Shown here in pieces: positions 1 through 12,158 of a stretch of 64,000 nt of DNA (within the stretch, counting starts at the first letter, position 1; every line of letters starts with the position of its first letter). Below the pieces are notes generated by a model. It did not search any database, was not told the DNA's origin, and was given only the letters and a program-made list of their open reading frames with translations. Source of the stretch: Apostichopus japonicus (Eukaryota > Echinodermata > Holothuroidea > Aspidochirotida > Stichopodidae); assembly GCF_037975245.1 (NCBI RefSeq), contig NC_092581.1:6973501-7037500 (forward strand). The letters are read 5' to 3'. Position numbers and translations under genes: made by a program.

Positions 1-385
1 GTTATCAAAGTTTTGGAGTCCACTTCTTCAACAGTAATATATCGATCCTTTCTGTATTCATGTTGATTGAAGTCTTTGATATGACTTCCTGTGCCATATT
101 GTTCATTAATTACTTTCATCTATATAATCTTGTTGTGCTAATTATATCCATGCAAATGTTTGTCAAAAGACAGAAAAAAATTGAGTTTCATCCATGCTCT
201 CTCAATAATTTGGTGTAACAGCAGGTACAGGTACAGTTACAAATTATAGCCTGCTTAATAACTAGGTTTCAAAAAGTACATTCCTGGAGATCTTTGCTGT
301 CCAGATTGTTGTCATACACTTTAAATGAACGCACAAAATGACTGAAAGTCCCACTGAGCCTAATTTCATCCAAGATACTAATAAA
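1..385. other. AT-rich flank, no gene seen
   Basis: I see no open frame, repeat or splice pattern that supports a feature. The last 8 bases (378-385, CTAATAAA) are the left target-site duplication of the hAT-like element that follows. Confidence 0.6.
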
Positions 386-3289
386 TAGTGTTCAAACGAT
401 TATGCATAACAGAAAATACCGATTACCGATTATTTTTTTCATAATCGTACCGATTCCTGTTATTTGAAAATGAGAAAATAACCCGTTTATACGAAATCGG
501 CCATAAAGTTTGACACATACAATTATGTTTGTGATTTTCCCCTGTTTCCTTTTGCTTCATTTTAATACAAGGCTCTAAGGTATCCTTTTGTATGTTCCAA
601 ATTACCTCTGGAGTTTCTCGGAAAGAAAAAAAAAGTTTTTTTTTTTTTTAAAATTTCCAAAATACGGAAATATGACATCCTACCTAGTCAGCACTGTGCT
701 AAGCGAATGGCCTAACCACCTCGACGTGAATGTCACCTGTTAATGGCTTGAAATGGGCTGAGAATGGTTACTCAAAATATCCATCTCAAAAAGTATCTCA
801 GACAAACCATCCATCTTCAATCTTTACCAAAGTGTAAATTTTAATTACTGTACATATTGCCTTCATTCCGACATTATATATAATGTACATAATTTCAGTA
901 TTATACCGTTTATGAACAAATAGAAATGTTACGAACTTGAAGTTAAACATACCTTTTCGTTACCTATTTAACTCCATTCAGGTTCAATTAGAAAATGTAA
1001 GCTTAGGCCAATCAAACTGAAAAGCAAATTGTACCATCGTAACTTGTTTAAAATAATTCTAAAATGTAATACCAGATTGATGTAAAGAAATAATAACAAC
1101 TAGAAACTACTCCAATATAAAATATAACATTCCCTCTATAAGACATAGCACATATAGTACCTTCCAAACAAATGCCGATTTCCAGCAAATTGAGAGTTGT
1201 AAACTAAGCTACGCATTTTTTGTTGTTGTGCAAACCGATAGTTAGGCTACATTTCCCATTGACTTAGTGTGGTTGTTAGGCTAACATGTGGTCGTAGATT
1301 GCAGTTTCCATTGATATTTTTTATTTGCGACACAACTAGAGCGAATAAACAGATGACAAGGTTAGATTTCCATGCACTTGACTTAGTGTGAAGTAAGGCT
1401 ACCATGTGGTCGGAGATTTGTGGGGATTTTAGGTTATTTTCGCTGGTACTGAAATTGCTTCGTGGAGGCCGTAATTTGCCACGGGAACTTCCCTGTGATT
1501 GTGCGTGACCCTCCCGCACTGCTTCAAATTTGATGCGAGATGTGAGAACTATTTGCGCGATTCGTGCTGCAATTCCTAGCTAAAGCAAACGCATGTCACA
1601 ATTAATTTTACACAGACACCTGATATAACGAGGGCGATTTTCTTATATTTCTTTTTTTCTTTTTCGCACTCGTAATTGTGCTTTAGGATGGCTTTTTTAG
1701 CACTTGCGAGGGCGAATCGCCCGTCGTCCCGCTTATTTCCGACCCTGTCCAGCACATTCGTTATTTCGCGGAATTGGTATTGCTGCCATGCTTACTGTGC
1801 CGAGAAATATGAAGACACTAACCACGAGGGAAGCAAAATCGGCAACCCTGGCAGCCTAATTTGATGAAATTACATTGTGAAAGACGTATAGAGGGTGTCT
1901 TTATTTTAATATTTCGTAGTTAAAGAACAAACCTAATGCATCAGTTCAGGGGCGGCGATCTGTTTCAAATATTGGGGGGGACATTTGCTTGGATGCAGGC
2001 AAATTACTATCAAAGCGGAGCGCCACCATTGGTTGGCGCGCAGCGTACAAGAAAATTTTTGGCTTTGATAGCCCCCCAGATCACTGGAAATGGCACTTCT
2101 CGGGCTTGAAAATGACCAACCAGATGTACACTTTTGCCTGAGAACCAAGTTTTACCTAATAGATTTTTTTCTTCATTCATCATACCTTTTTTCAAGATTG
2201 TCACCAGTCACACATCATGTTCGACCTCATTGCATCTCCTGTGGATCATTGCTTTTGTAGGTAATTCTACGTAATGCCCCTTAATACCCGTCAGCCCCAC
2301 TTTTCAAGGTTTTAAGCCCATTGTTTGTTCAGAATTTGAATAATAAGTTCACTTCAAAACATACCCATAATGTTGCACAAAATTTAATCTATGGACAACC
2401 AATATAGAAAAAAAACCCTCAACCCCTAACAGACCGGTCAAAATTGCACGAGTAGAGGGAAGTATGATGAAGAATGTTGTTCAAAGAATTTTCGAAAATT
2501 CAGACACAGTTAAATTATTGGTGTAAAAATATTGAAACCTCTTATAACGGCTACTATAAAACTTCGATATCATAGAAAATACCAAAAAAATATGCTCGAG
2601 GGGGAGGGCGGTCTCCACCCTTCATCCCCCCCCCTCCCTTGGCTAAGCACCTGCGGTTAGAAATCTTGTAGGAAACAGGCCAAATGGAAACCCAGAGAAC
2701 CCATATCGATGTGGATCATATGTGTGCGTGATTGTACGTACTTACACTCATACACAAGATTCCAACCAAATTTCATTACGGATGCGGTCCGTCTAGCTAT
2801 TCATTTAAAAAAAAAGTAAAAACTACTTTCGGTCATATATATAGTAACAAATTGTGACACGGTTAGACAGGTGCCTTGCGAGGAATTTGCCAAGGGAGGG
2901 GCAAAGCTTGTACCCAGACTATCTAAGCGTAGCGCCACCATAAGTTGGCGCGAAGCGCAAAAGAAAATTTTGGCCGAAAATGCCTCCCAGATTGCTGGAA
3001 ATGGCACTTCCCAGGCCTTTTTAAGTTGCATCTAAGCATTTTCTATTTTGAAATAACTAGCGATATCATAAAAAAATACAAAACATATGCTTAAAACGCC
3101 CATGCATCAGTTGATATTTTCAACTTCCACATGTTTTTGAATAATGATATTTTCACCTTCCATATGTTTTTGAATAATCGGTATGACATAACTGGTATTC
3201 CACGTAATTTTTAACGATTCCGATTATGTTCCGATTATGCAATAATCGTACCGATTCCAATTCCGATTAGGTTAATCGTTTGAACACTA
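386..3289 (+). mobile_element. hAT-like DNA element, family 1 copy 1 (non-autonomous)
   Basis: The element starts with TAGTGTTCAAACGATTA and ends with the inverted TAATCGTTTGAACACTA. It is flanked by a perfect 8-bp duplication, CTAATAAA, at 378-385 and 3290-3297. An 8-bp TSD and a YARNG-type start are hallmarks of hAT transposons. Many CGATTA-type subterminal repeats lie just inside both ends. No transposase frame is visible; the short open frames near 1250-1860 match nothing I recognise. A second copy in the opposite orientation lies at 8592-10318 and lacks the 1.15-kb insert found here at 1947-3101, so this copy carries a nested insertion and was about 1.75 kb before it. Confidence 0.9.
1947..3101 (+). 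mobile_element. nested MITE-rich insertion inside hAT copy 1
   Basis: This block is absent from the sister element at 8592-10318. It is bordered by an 11-bp direct repeat, ATGCATCAGTT, at 1936-1946 and 3102-3112. It begins CAGGGGCGGCGATCTG. Inside are two copies of the short inverted core (about 2020-2039 and 2932-2951) typical of the MITE at 5181-5470. A MITE right end (2589-2653, finishing GGCTAAGCACCTG) lies upstream of a MITE left end (from 2867, CAGGTGCCTTGCGAGG, cut off near 3098). The half-elements are therefore in permuted order, which suggests several nested or rearranged copies rather than one clean insertion. Confidence 0.65.
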
Positions 3290-3297
3290 CTAATAAA

Positions 3298-5172
3298 ACA
3301 GTTGAAGAAGTTTGACCAAAGCTACTGTAGGTGACCATATTTGAAAACCTACCATATTTGAGGTCAATGCAACATACCATTAAGAAATAGTTTTTTTTAA
3401 GGAATGGCAAGTTGCTTCAACAGAAGTGTGACTTGTATCCCAGCAGCCACATGATTTTGCTGAAGGATACAATATTCTCACTACTAAGTTAATAAAGATC
3501 AGAAATAGTGAACACATTGGCATGTAGAGAGAGCCCATGATGTATATATTACCATACATTGCAAGATACCTATGAGCCACATAATTGCTTCTGAATTTTT
3601 GTTTATGGTACCAGACACTAGGTGAAGTCCATTCTTTAATGGTCATCTGATGCATTGCTGGATTGGCACTTGAAGTCAATTTTCATATGCTCTGCTTTGC
3701 TGCAGAGTTACATTTTCTTAACACAAGTCATGAGTAACTCACACAGAAAGAAGAAACAGAAAACAAGTATTGATGAAAGTTTAACAGATTGTTTGGAATA
3801 CATAAAAAAGGTGGTTGTCATAATGCATCATTATGATATACAGCTTAACTTTCTTAAGTGATTCATGGTAACCTTACACATGTTGTGTTCATGTAGGAAG
3901 TAGAAACCTCTCTAGTAAGCTTTGAATTTATTCCTTGAATGAACCTACCGTGATACTCATGTGATATCAACTCCCAACACTATACTGATTAGATGTATGT
4001 AGCTCCCAAATATCACCTTGGAGTCATACTTAACCAGGACATTCTAGTGAAGATGGGCCGCAGACTCCAATTCACCAAATTGCCACATATATATGTGACC
4101 CAAACAGAAATATTGCAATTGAAAATGGATTCCTATGAAAAGCTTATTCAAGGTTGAGGAACTTCACAACACACTAGCAAAATAAAAACTGTACCTAATA
4201 AATACGTCAACCCATTAAAAGTATATTGCTAACCAATGTATTGTATGATACTCTCTTAAGAACACTAGTTACTTTTTACTTGCATTTTTTGTGGATCAGA
4301 GGGTATGCCATGATACTACACTCTTATACTGTACGTATATAAAAACGAGCCCCTCAATACCATGGTAGTCTGGCTAAAACAGGGAGGATTTCAAATGAGC
4401 TGCTCCAGTCAGTGTGACACTTTAAGTAATGTAGACTATGTAGTAAAAGTGCTATTTTGGAAGATTAAAGGTATGCTGTATTGGCCCCAAATATACTAGA
4501 TATTTAAATATGGGCACTGTAGTAACTTGTTGTGGAGCATTTACATATAAACAATAAGTAAAGAACATACGAGATGATAGTTATGCCTAATCTATTCCAG
4601 GGTTAAGTCACAAGTCGAGGTAATGTATTTACAGGGCAATATAATATATATATGGGGTCAGTGTTACTGACCTAGACTCTGCCGAACAGTCGTTCAGTCA
4701 GTAGAACTTAATAATCTACTATAGGCACCTTTGGTCAAAATTCTTAAACTTTTTTTATTACAACCTTCAAGGATTTTTTTTTTCTCACTGGGAAAGTCAG
4801 TCATCTTCCTTCAAAATGTGTGAACAATTTGGATAGTAAAGACCTCCAGGAAAGTACAACTTTTAGCAATTATTGCTTGCTATAATTTGGGGCCTATATA
4901 CTGACTACCTTTACATTACACATTACCTTACATTAAGTAAGCAATGGAATATACTACAATATAATATATATATATCGTACACATGCAAGTGCTCTTATTA
5001 AATGTGTTAAGCATACAATGAAACAGGAAGGGAACAACACTTTAATTCAATGGTTAGTCTGGAGAAGCTGATATCTAGTACATTTTGATGAACTTAGCAA
5101 AGAGTAACCATAACCAATCACCACTTAAGTTCATTTTCATCAGCTGTAAATACTATCACTTCAACTAGCATC
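3298..5172. other. AT-rich intergenic sequence
   Basis: No gene, recognisable repeat or splice pattern was found. Two short (AT)n runs occur near 4640 and 4960. Open frames here are short and lack family signatures. Confidence 0.5.
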
Positions 5173-5180
5173 TCCATTGA

Positions 5181-5470
5181 CAGGCGCGTAGCCAGGAAAT
5201 TGCCAAGGGAGGGGCGAAACTGTAGATTCGTCATTGCAAACTATCTAAGCTTAGCGCCACCATGAGTTGGCGCAAAGCGTACAAGAAAATTTTGGCTGAA
5301 AATGCCTCCCAGATCGCTGGTAATGGAACTTCCCAGGCCTTGTAAGTTGCATCTTAGCATTTCCTCTTTTGAAAATAGTAGCGATATCATAAAAACATTT
5401 AAAAAAAATAATAAAAACATGCTCAAGGGGGGGCGGCTGCCCCCTTCGCCCCCCCTTGGCTACGCGCCTG
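5181..5470 (+). mobile_element. 290-bp hAT-type MITE
   Basis: The ends are CAGGCGCGTAGCCA and the exact inverse TGGCTACGCGCCTG. A perfect 8-bp duplication, TCCATTGA, flanks it at 5173-5180 and 5471-5478. It is too short to encode a transposase. A GC-rich imperfect palindrome of the form GCGCCACCA-N-GTTGGCGC lies at 5253-5273, and a G/C-rich stretch precedes the right end. The palindrome recurs in several other repeats of this window, so this intact copy serves as the type specimen. Confidence 0.9.
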
Positions 5471-5478
5471 TCCATTGA

Positions 5479-6193
5479 TCACAGGGACAGAATTACTATT
5501 TAAGATTGGCAATTGTGAACTTTCAATAACTTTCCGCCAATCAGAGTGTGCAGACATGCACATAGATGCTGCGTATGTTTGCAGTATAGAATGTTACGGA
5601 AAAGACACATCCAGAGTCAGGTGGAGCATTCATTTAACGTTAGTGGAACTCTATCTGTACGGCAATGTACTGGAGTGTATTACCAAATATTTGCTACGTA
5701 ATAATTGAAACCCGAATGAAAGTTGTATAAATATCCACAGCCGAATTGAGATACGGATGTGTACACGGAGGTTATATATACTTCTCTGCTTATAATGCCT
5801 TCACTTTCTCTGTATCTGACATTGCCGTTCTCGCTAAATATAATTCTATGAGGAACAGTGTTTGTTTTGTCCAACCTTGAATGAACAGCCATTTGAAATA
5901 CAAGCACATATAAAGGATGAGTTGGTCAGCAGATTAACGGCATGACGTCTTAAAACTATATTAATAATAATTATGATGAAAGGTCTGAAAATACCATGCC
6001 CATAATTCATAAAGCTTCAAATTTAATTTTGGTTTATTGAGTTTTGATTTCCGGTTTGTCAAAATTTTGGTATACCAATAATTTATAAAGGCTTCCTGTA
6101 GTGATATTTCATACTTTGGATGTATCCTGTGGGATGCTCAACCCTTACTGAAAATAAATGAAACATTTGTGACAATTTGCTGCGATTCAGTCT
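5479..6193. other. intergenic, no feature recognised
   Basis: Open frames on both strands near 5475-5907 lack any domain signature and have no splice context. I regard them as chance. Confidence 0.5.
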
Positions 6194-6232
6194 TTGGTTC
6201 CTTGCTTTAGCAAATGGAAAGCAAGGAACCAA
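6194..6232. repeat. perfect 15-bp inverted repeat (hairpin)
   Basis: TTGGTTCCTTGCTTT is followed after a 9-base spacer by its exact reverse complement. No other element boundary is visible around it. Confidence 0.8.
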
Positions 6233-6250
6233 TGTAGTCAGGTTGGCATG

Positions 6251-6286
6251 GGTGTGTGTGTGTGTCTGCTTGTGTGTGTATGTGGG
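6251..6286. repeat. (GT)n microsatellite
   Basis: Interrupted GT dinucleotide run at the upstream edge of the TGACC-rich tandem region. Confidence 0.85.
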
Positions 6287-6682
6287 TCTGTTCGGCGTCT
6301 GTGACTCTTGCTTGGGTACACTGTAACTCAACAAGGGAAAGTTGCACTTAACTCAAACTTGGTATATAGATCCGCCATAGTGAGAAGGTGTGCCCTATTG
6401 TTTTTGGTGCCTGTGAAGGTTACCAAGGTCAGTTGGAGGTCAGAAACCAAAGTATTGAAAACAGCAACAACTCCCATTGACAGGGTCCGACATGTTTGAT
6501 ATTTTGGGAGTAGTTGTGAATGGGGTAAGGGATCATTTCCAAACATAAAGGTCATGTGATCAAAGTTCAACAATGGTCAATTAGTGGTCGAAAACTAGTA
6601 TTTTTGCAATAACTTGAGAAAAAAATGTCCATCAAATTTGGGAGTTACGCTATTGTCATCCAATATTCGACCTGCATCTAGG

Positions 6683-6695
6683 TGACCTTTGACCT
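6683..6695 (-). promoter_or_regulatory. perfect DR1 nuclear-receptor-type motif inside the repeat
   Basis: On the minus strand these bases read AGGTCAAAGGTCA, two AGGTCA half-sites spaced by one base, the consensus for RXR, HNF4 and COUP-type receptors. The paralogous repeat unit near 10410 has lost the match. Any function is inference; the motif arises from the repeat consensus. Confidence 0.35.
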
Positions 6696-7324
6696 CAGGT
6701 TGACCTTCAGTGACCTTTATTAGTTTCTTTGGTTATTTGAATTTTCGTGGCCATAATCGGATCTCGAAGGTACCTTCCGATCAAATTGTCTATGGTTGAC
6801 CCCTGTGTGACCTTCGTTTGCGAAGTTATCAGAGGTCAATTTTTTTATATAAATAAGTACAGTTAGGATGGTCATACAGACTTGTCATGTTGCTTTTTGG
6901 AATCAGTGTGTCACAGTACATCTGACCGTTAGGTCAAAAGGTCAAATCTTGAAAAATATGCTCAATTTAGGAGATATGGGGCAAAACAAAACAAGTTGGT
7001 CAATATTTTGATATTAGATAGAGCTGTTTGTGCTCTATAGAGGAAGCCAACTCCCCACTTCAATCGGACACCCAGTTCTCAAGTTATGAGAGGCCAAAGG
7101 TTAGTTCTGAATTTGATACCATATTTGCAATAACATTGTGTGTGTACATTGGAGCACATGTACAAATTAAGGACAGAATTCACATCATCGAGGGGGAACA
7201 TTTTTGATAAAATCCATCGGTCATCCATGTCTTTCAAGGTTGCTTATGTGCAAAAAAGTGCCAACTTATGCTAATTTTTGCAACAACTTCTAGTCACAAA
7301 GTCTGACATGGCTGCTATATTGGG

Positions 7325-8343
7325 CAGGCTTGGGGCGATTACATCTGAATGTAATCGATTACGATTACGATTACTTGAGAATGTATGATTACGATTACGA
7401 TTATGATTACAGCCTAAAGTTGAAGTAATCGATTACGATTACGATTACGATTACATTGTAATGTAATAGTGATTACAATCATGATTACATTGTGGTTACT
7501 TGCACAATCCTCTGCATATCTGTTTAATATAACTCTCTGCCGGGAAATAGGGCAATGAAATAGGGCAAAGGAAGGGCATTTACAGTATATACAGACAAAA
7601 TTGTGGAAGTTTATCTACAATTCCTACCAGGCATTACACATTTATACCTTAACACGTTTAAGATGTGTAACCCATAAGTCCAGTAAAAAATACAATTTAA
7701 ACAGACAAAGAGTAAACAGACAAATACTTAAGTAAAACAAATGAAGATTTTCATGCAACACTATATTTTGAAACTAATAATTTCTGCATAGCAGCAAAAC
7801 TAAAAACTCTTTTACATTATAACACCAAAATAAAACTAAACAGCTTTGAAATGGGGCATTCCACAGTACATGGGACATGAAAGGCCAAAGTAAAAGTAAA
7901 TTATTTTCATCAAAAAGTGGTCAACTCTGGTAAAGCAAAGTCTGATCCACCAAAATACTTAATTTGCAGTGATTTTTTTTTTAACAGAATAATTCAGGTG
8001 ATAAAAAATCCTTGAATATGGCGATCAAATCCCCAGTACTTTATGTTTATTGTGCTAGAGAATTCTAGAAGCAGGAACACTTCTTTGGTCACATTAAAAG
8101 CCAATAGTAAGAATTAGTTTTAATCATTTCTACTAATTTTGCCCTTCTCATTCAAATTTCACTGTAATCATAAATGTAATACGATTACGATTACTTTGCC
8201 CTTGTAATCGATTACGATTAAGATTACTTTGTAATTTTCACAAAAGTAATCGATTACAATTACGATTACTTCAAAAAATGTAATCGATTGTAATCGATTA
8301 CGATTACTGATTACGATTACTGATTACGATTACCCCAAGCCTG
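7325..8343 (+). mobile_element. 1-kb hAT-like element with GATTAC subterminal repeats
   Basis: Terminal inverted repeat CAGGCTTGGGG at the left and CCCCAAGCCTG at the right, with a perfect 8-bp TSD ATATTGGG at 7317-7324 and 8344-8351. Both ends are packed with GATTAC/GTAATC runs, facing so that the ends could fold back on each other; such arrays are typical transposase-binding subterminal repeats. The middle is AT-rich and non-coding, so the element is non-autonomous. Confidence 0.9.
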
Positions 8344-8591
8344 ATATTGGGTCAAGTTGTGAATGAAGTAGGGGCACGTTTTCCAAAATAACTGTTATGT
8401 GATCCAAGGTCGTAAAAGGTAAATTATAGGTCAAAATGTTTTTTTAGTTTGTAATAACTTGTGAAACTCCCACTGACAGGGTCTGACGTGGTTGATATTT
8501 TGGGACTAGTTGTAAATGGGGTACGGGATCCTTTTCAAACATTACAGTCATGTTATCCAAGGTCAACAACAGTCAATTAGGAGTCACAAAC

Positions 8592-10318
8592 TAGTGTTCA
8601 AACGATTAACCTAATTGGTACGATTATTGCATAATCGAAACATAATCGGGAATCGGTAAAAATTACGTGGAATACCAGTTATGTCATACCGATTATTCAA
8701 AAACATATGGAAGGTGAAAATATCATTATTCAAAAGCATGTGGAAGTTGAAAATATCAACTAAGTATTAGGTTTGTTCTTTAACTACGAAATATTAAAAT
8801 ACAGACACCCTCTATACGTCTTTCACAATGTAATTTCATCAAATTAGGCTGCCAGGGTTGCCGATTTTGCTTCCTTCGTGGTTAGTGTCTTCATATTTCT
8901 CGGCACAGTAAGCATGGCAGCAATACCAATTCCGCGAATTAACGAATGTGCTGGACAGGGTCGGAAATAAGCGGGGACGACGGGAGATTCGCCCTCGCAA
9001 GTGCTAAAAAAGCCCTCCTAAAGCACAATTACGAGTGCTAGAAAGAAAAAAAGAAATATAAAAAAAATCGCCCTGGTTATATCAGGTGTCTGTGTAAAAT
9101 TAATTGTGACATGCGTTTGCTTTAGCTAGGAATTGCAGCGCGAATCGCGCAAATAGTTCTCACATCTCGCATCAAATTTGAAGCAGTGCGGGAGGGTCAC
9201 GCACAATCACAGGGAAGTTCCCGTGGCAAATTACGGCCTCCACGAAGCAATTTCAGTACCAGCGAAAATAACCTAAAATCCCCACAAATATCCGACCACA
9301 TGGTAGCCTTACTTCACACTAAGTCAACTGCATGGAAATCTAACCTTGCCATCTGTTAATTCGCTCTAGTTGTGTCGCAAATAAAATATAAAAATGTCCA
9401 TGGAAACTGCAATCTTCGACCACATGTTAGCCTAACAACCACACTAAGTCAATGGGAAATGTAGCCTAACCACTGGTTTGCCAAAAAAAAAATGCGTAGC
9501 TTAGTTTGCAACTTTCAATTTGCTGGAAATAGGCATTTGTTTGGAAGGTACTGTATGTGCTATGTCTTAAAGAGGGAATGTTATATTTTATATTGGAGTA
9601 GTTTCTAGTTGTTATTATTTCTTAACATCAATCTGGTATTACATTTTAGAGTTATTTTAAACAAGTTACGATGGTACAATTTGCTTTGCAGTTTGATTGG
9701 CCTAAGCTTACATTTTCTAATTGAACCTGAATGGAGTTAAATAGGTAACGAATAGGTATGTTTAACTTCAAGTTCGTAACATTTCTATTTGTTCATAAAC
9801 GGTATAATACTGAAATTATGTACATTATATATAATGTCGGAATGAAGGCAATATGTAATTAAAATTTACACTTTGGTAAAGATTGAAGATGGATGGTTTG
9901 TCTGAGATACTTTTTGAGATGGATATTTTGAGTAACTATTCTTAGCCCATTTCAAGCCATTAACAGGTGACATTCATGTTGAGGTGGTTAGGCCATTCGC
10001 TTAGCACAGTGGTGACTAGGTAGGATGTCATATTTCCGTATTTTGGAAATTTAAAAAAAAAAAAACTGTTTTTTTTCTTTCCGAGAAACTCCAGAGGTAA
10101 TTTGGCACATACAAAAGGACCTTAGAGCCTTGTATTACAACGAAGCAAAAGGAAACGGGAAAATCACAACAATAATTGTTTGTGTCAAACTTTATTACCG
10201 ATTTTGTATAAACTGGACATTTTCTCATTTTCAAATAATCAGAATCGGAATCGGTACGATTATGATAAAAATAATCGGTAATCGGTATTTTCTGTTATGC
10301 ATAATGGTTTGAACACTA
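8592..10318 (-). mobile_element. hAT-like DNA element, family 1 copy 2
   Basis: Same termini as the element at 386-3289 (TAGTGTTCAAACGATTA, right end diverged by one or two bases), inverted relative to it. The TSD is a perfect TCACAAAC at 8584-8591 and 10319-10326. It is 1727 bp and matches copy 1 end to end, but without the nested insert. Short open frames are shared between copies but show no transposase motifs. It inserted into the TGACC-rich tandem repeat. Confidence 0.9.
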
Positions 10319-10605
10319 TCACAAACTAGAATTTTTGCAATAACTTGAGAACAAAATGTCCATCAAGGTTGGGAGTTACACTATTGTAATCCAATAGTCG
10401 ACCTGCATTTGGGTAACCTTCGACCTCAGGTTGACCATCAGTGACCTATATTAGTTTCTTTCAAGTTGATCAATTGAATTTTCGTGGCCATATTCCGATC
10501 TAAATTGTCCATAAAGTTGACTCCTCTGCAACCTTGGTGTGCGAAGTTATTAGAGATCAAGGTTTGTTTAGTTTTGTTAAAATTCTTTTTAAGTACAGCT
10601 AGGAT

Positions 10606-11631
10606 GATTCTGTGAGTTCTGTAAAAATGAGGTGTAACAGAACTGTTAAACACCACTATCGATCGCAGAAAATACACACACACAGCTTGCTACCATAGGT
10701 AATTAGACACTAGTGTATAGTCAGTACATACAGCTGTGGTCAATACCCACAGCAGTATGTACAAACAATACAGCGATGGACATCTCAGGTCCAGCTAAAG
10801 ATAACAAAGTATCACGTTTCATTACTGTACTGTCTGCGTTTTGTAGCGACACGAACAAAATGTCCCTTGCAAGCAATGGAAAGTTAACTTTTTCAGATGG
10901 CCGCATGCAGTTGTGGGCAAGTCTTCAATGCCTTTAATGACTTTTAATTGGTGGACACATGTAGGAAACAGAAGGTAGGAAATATGCTACCAGAGATTGA
11001 TAATGCAGTTCAACCGTACATCACAATTAATATTGATCTACAAATACGATCATGGTGTGCATTATTTGCGTGACTTGATGCACATGTGACCTAATGAATA
11101 GCGGTCGCAGTGTGATTTGTTGCAGGGCCGAAAAAGGATACCATTCTCTTACTTTACACAATTTCATTATATAGTTGTTGAAGCTATTTGAAAACAAGCC
11201 AAGTTAGTGGCGGTCATAGTAAAGTGAATTTGAGTCTGAGGAAATGTGAGCAAATGCCAGCCTGAATCATTTAGCTAATGCTGCAATTGAATTCAGCAAA
11301 TTCAAAATATGTTATACATTTTCCATCTTATCGGAACACTACTTATTCATGAAAAATGTCTACTCTTTTTAAGGATTTGTCTGTTCACATGCTTGTAGCA
11401 TTAATAAAATAACGTGTGTATATACTTGAAATTTCTTCTTTTGCCATTCTCAAATAGTGGGTGGATAATGAATGAATATGTATACATTTAGATATTCCAT
11501 TGATGCACGAACCGAGGTATTATTATAACATACGTAATATCGCCTGTTAGCTCAATCCATGTTTTGCATATTTCTGTTGTTACATGCCCAGAGGTGTTGG
11601 GTGGGGCTGGGGTAATGAGGGGCCAGGCGGC
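10606..11631. other. intergenic, no gene seen
   Basis: Small open frames near 10438-10937 overlap on both strands and carry no domain signature. AT-rich, with no splice pattern. Confidence 0.5.
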
Positions 11632-11706
11632 TCATCCGGCTACAAAGGAGGGGAAGAGAAACAAGAACGCTGATCGTCATGATTGATCGGACAGCAACGA
11701 GTTGTA
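11632..11706 (-). repeat. gypsy LTR fragment
   Basis: About 75 bp closely match an internal LTR segment of the adjacent gypsy element (about 12473-12546), including GATTGATCGGACAGCAACGA, with a few substitutions. It is an older partial copy in the same orientation, or evidence that the LTR sequence extends further left than I can define. Confidence 0.6.
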
Positions 11707-12158
11707 TTGAAACTATTGAACTGCTTTACAAGCCACATGCTCGTAACTCTCAAAACAATTAAGTTTAACTTATTATCAATAATATGCAACTATTTATGAA
11801 AATGAATAAATAACTGATGATATAATTGTCAAGATGATCCCTGAATTATCATCCATTCACGTATAACTCCCTCAGTGTTCAGTTGATCCCTGAACAAATT
11901 CAAGGTAAAGGAAAATATGTACTGAATATAGACAAATGTTGAGATGGTCCCTGATCCCGAGTAATGTACTGTACATACACAAAGCTCCACAGCTTTTGAG
12001 TCGGTCCCTGGAGTAATTCCCATGCCCAGGTCTATACAAACACCGTGTACACGCCCAGCCTTTTCTAGTTGCGTGACACTCAAAAGCTTAGGAATGCATC
12101 TACCAAATTCACACTAAGTGGACTCATCCATGTCATAAATGGCTCATAATGGCACCGT
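11707..12158. other. gypsy flank with spaced GGTCCCTGA motifs
   Basis: The motif GRTCCCTGA occurs at 11836, 11885, 11946 and 12003, about 49-61 bases apart, suggesting a decayed tandem repeat of roughly 56 bp. The outer end of the left LTR may lie in this stretch, because the other LTR is truncated and cannot define it. Confidence 0.4.

Larger units (their letters stand above)
6310..10605. repeat. degenerate tandem-repeat region rich in TGACC, split by two hAT elements
   Basis: Related blocks occur at 6472-6870, at 7290-7324 continued at 8352-8460, and at 8462-8591 continued at 10327-10605. They share phrases such as GACAGGGTCTGAC, GATATTTTGGGA and GCAATAACTTGAGAA, with a basic unit of roughly 145 bp. 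The repeats are interrupted by the elements at 7325-8343 and 8592-10318, whose duplicated target sites are repeat sequence. No coding content is seen. The feature spans the inserted elements, which are listed separately. Confidence 0.65.

Noticed and set aside
1247-1864. Possible transposase frames in hAT family 1
   Set aside because: Short, no catalytic or zinc-finger motif; both copies carry only fragments.
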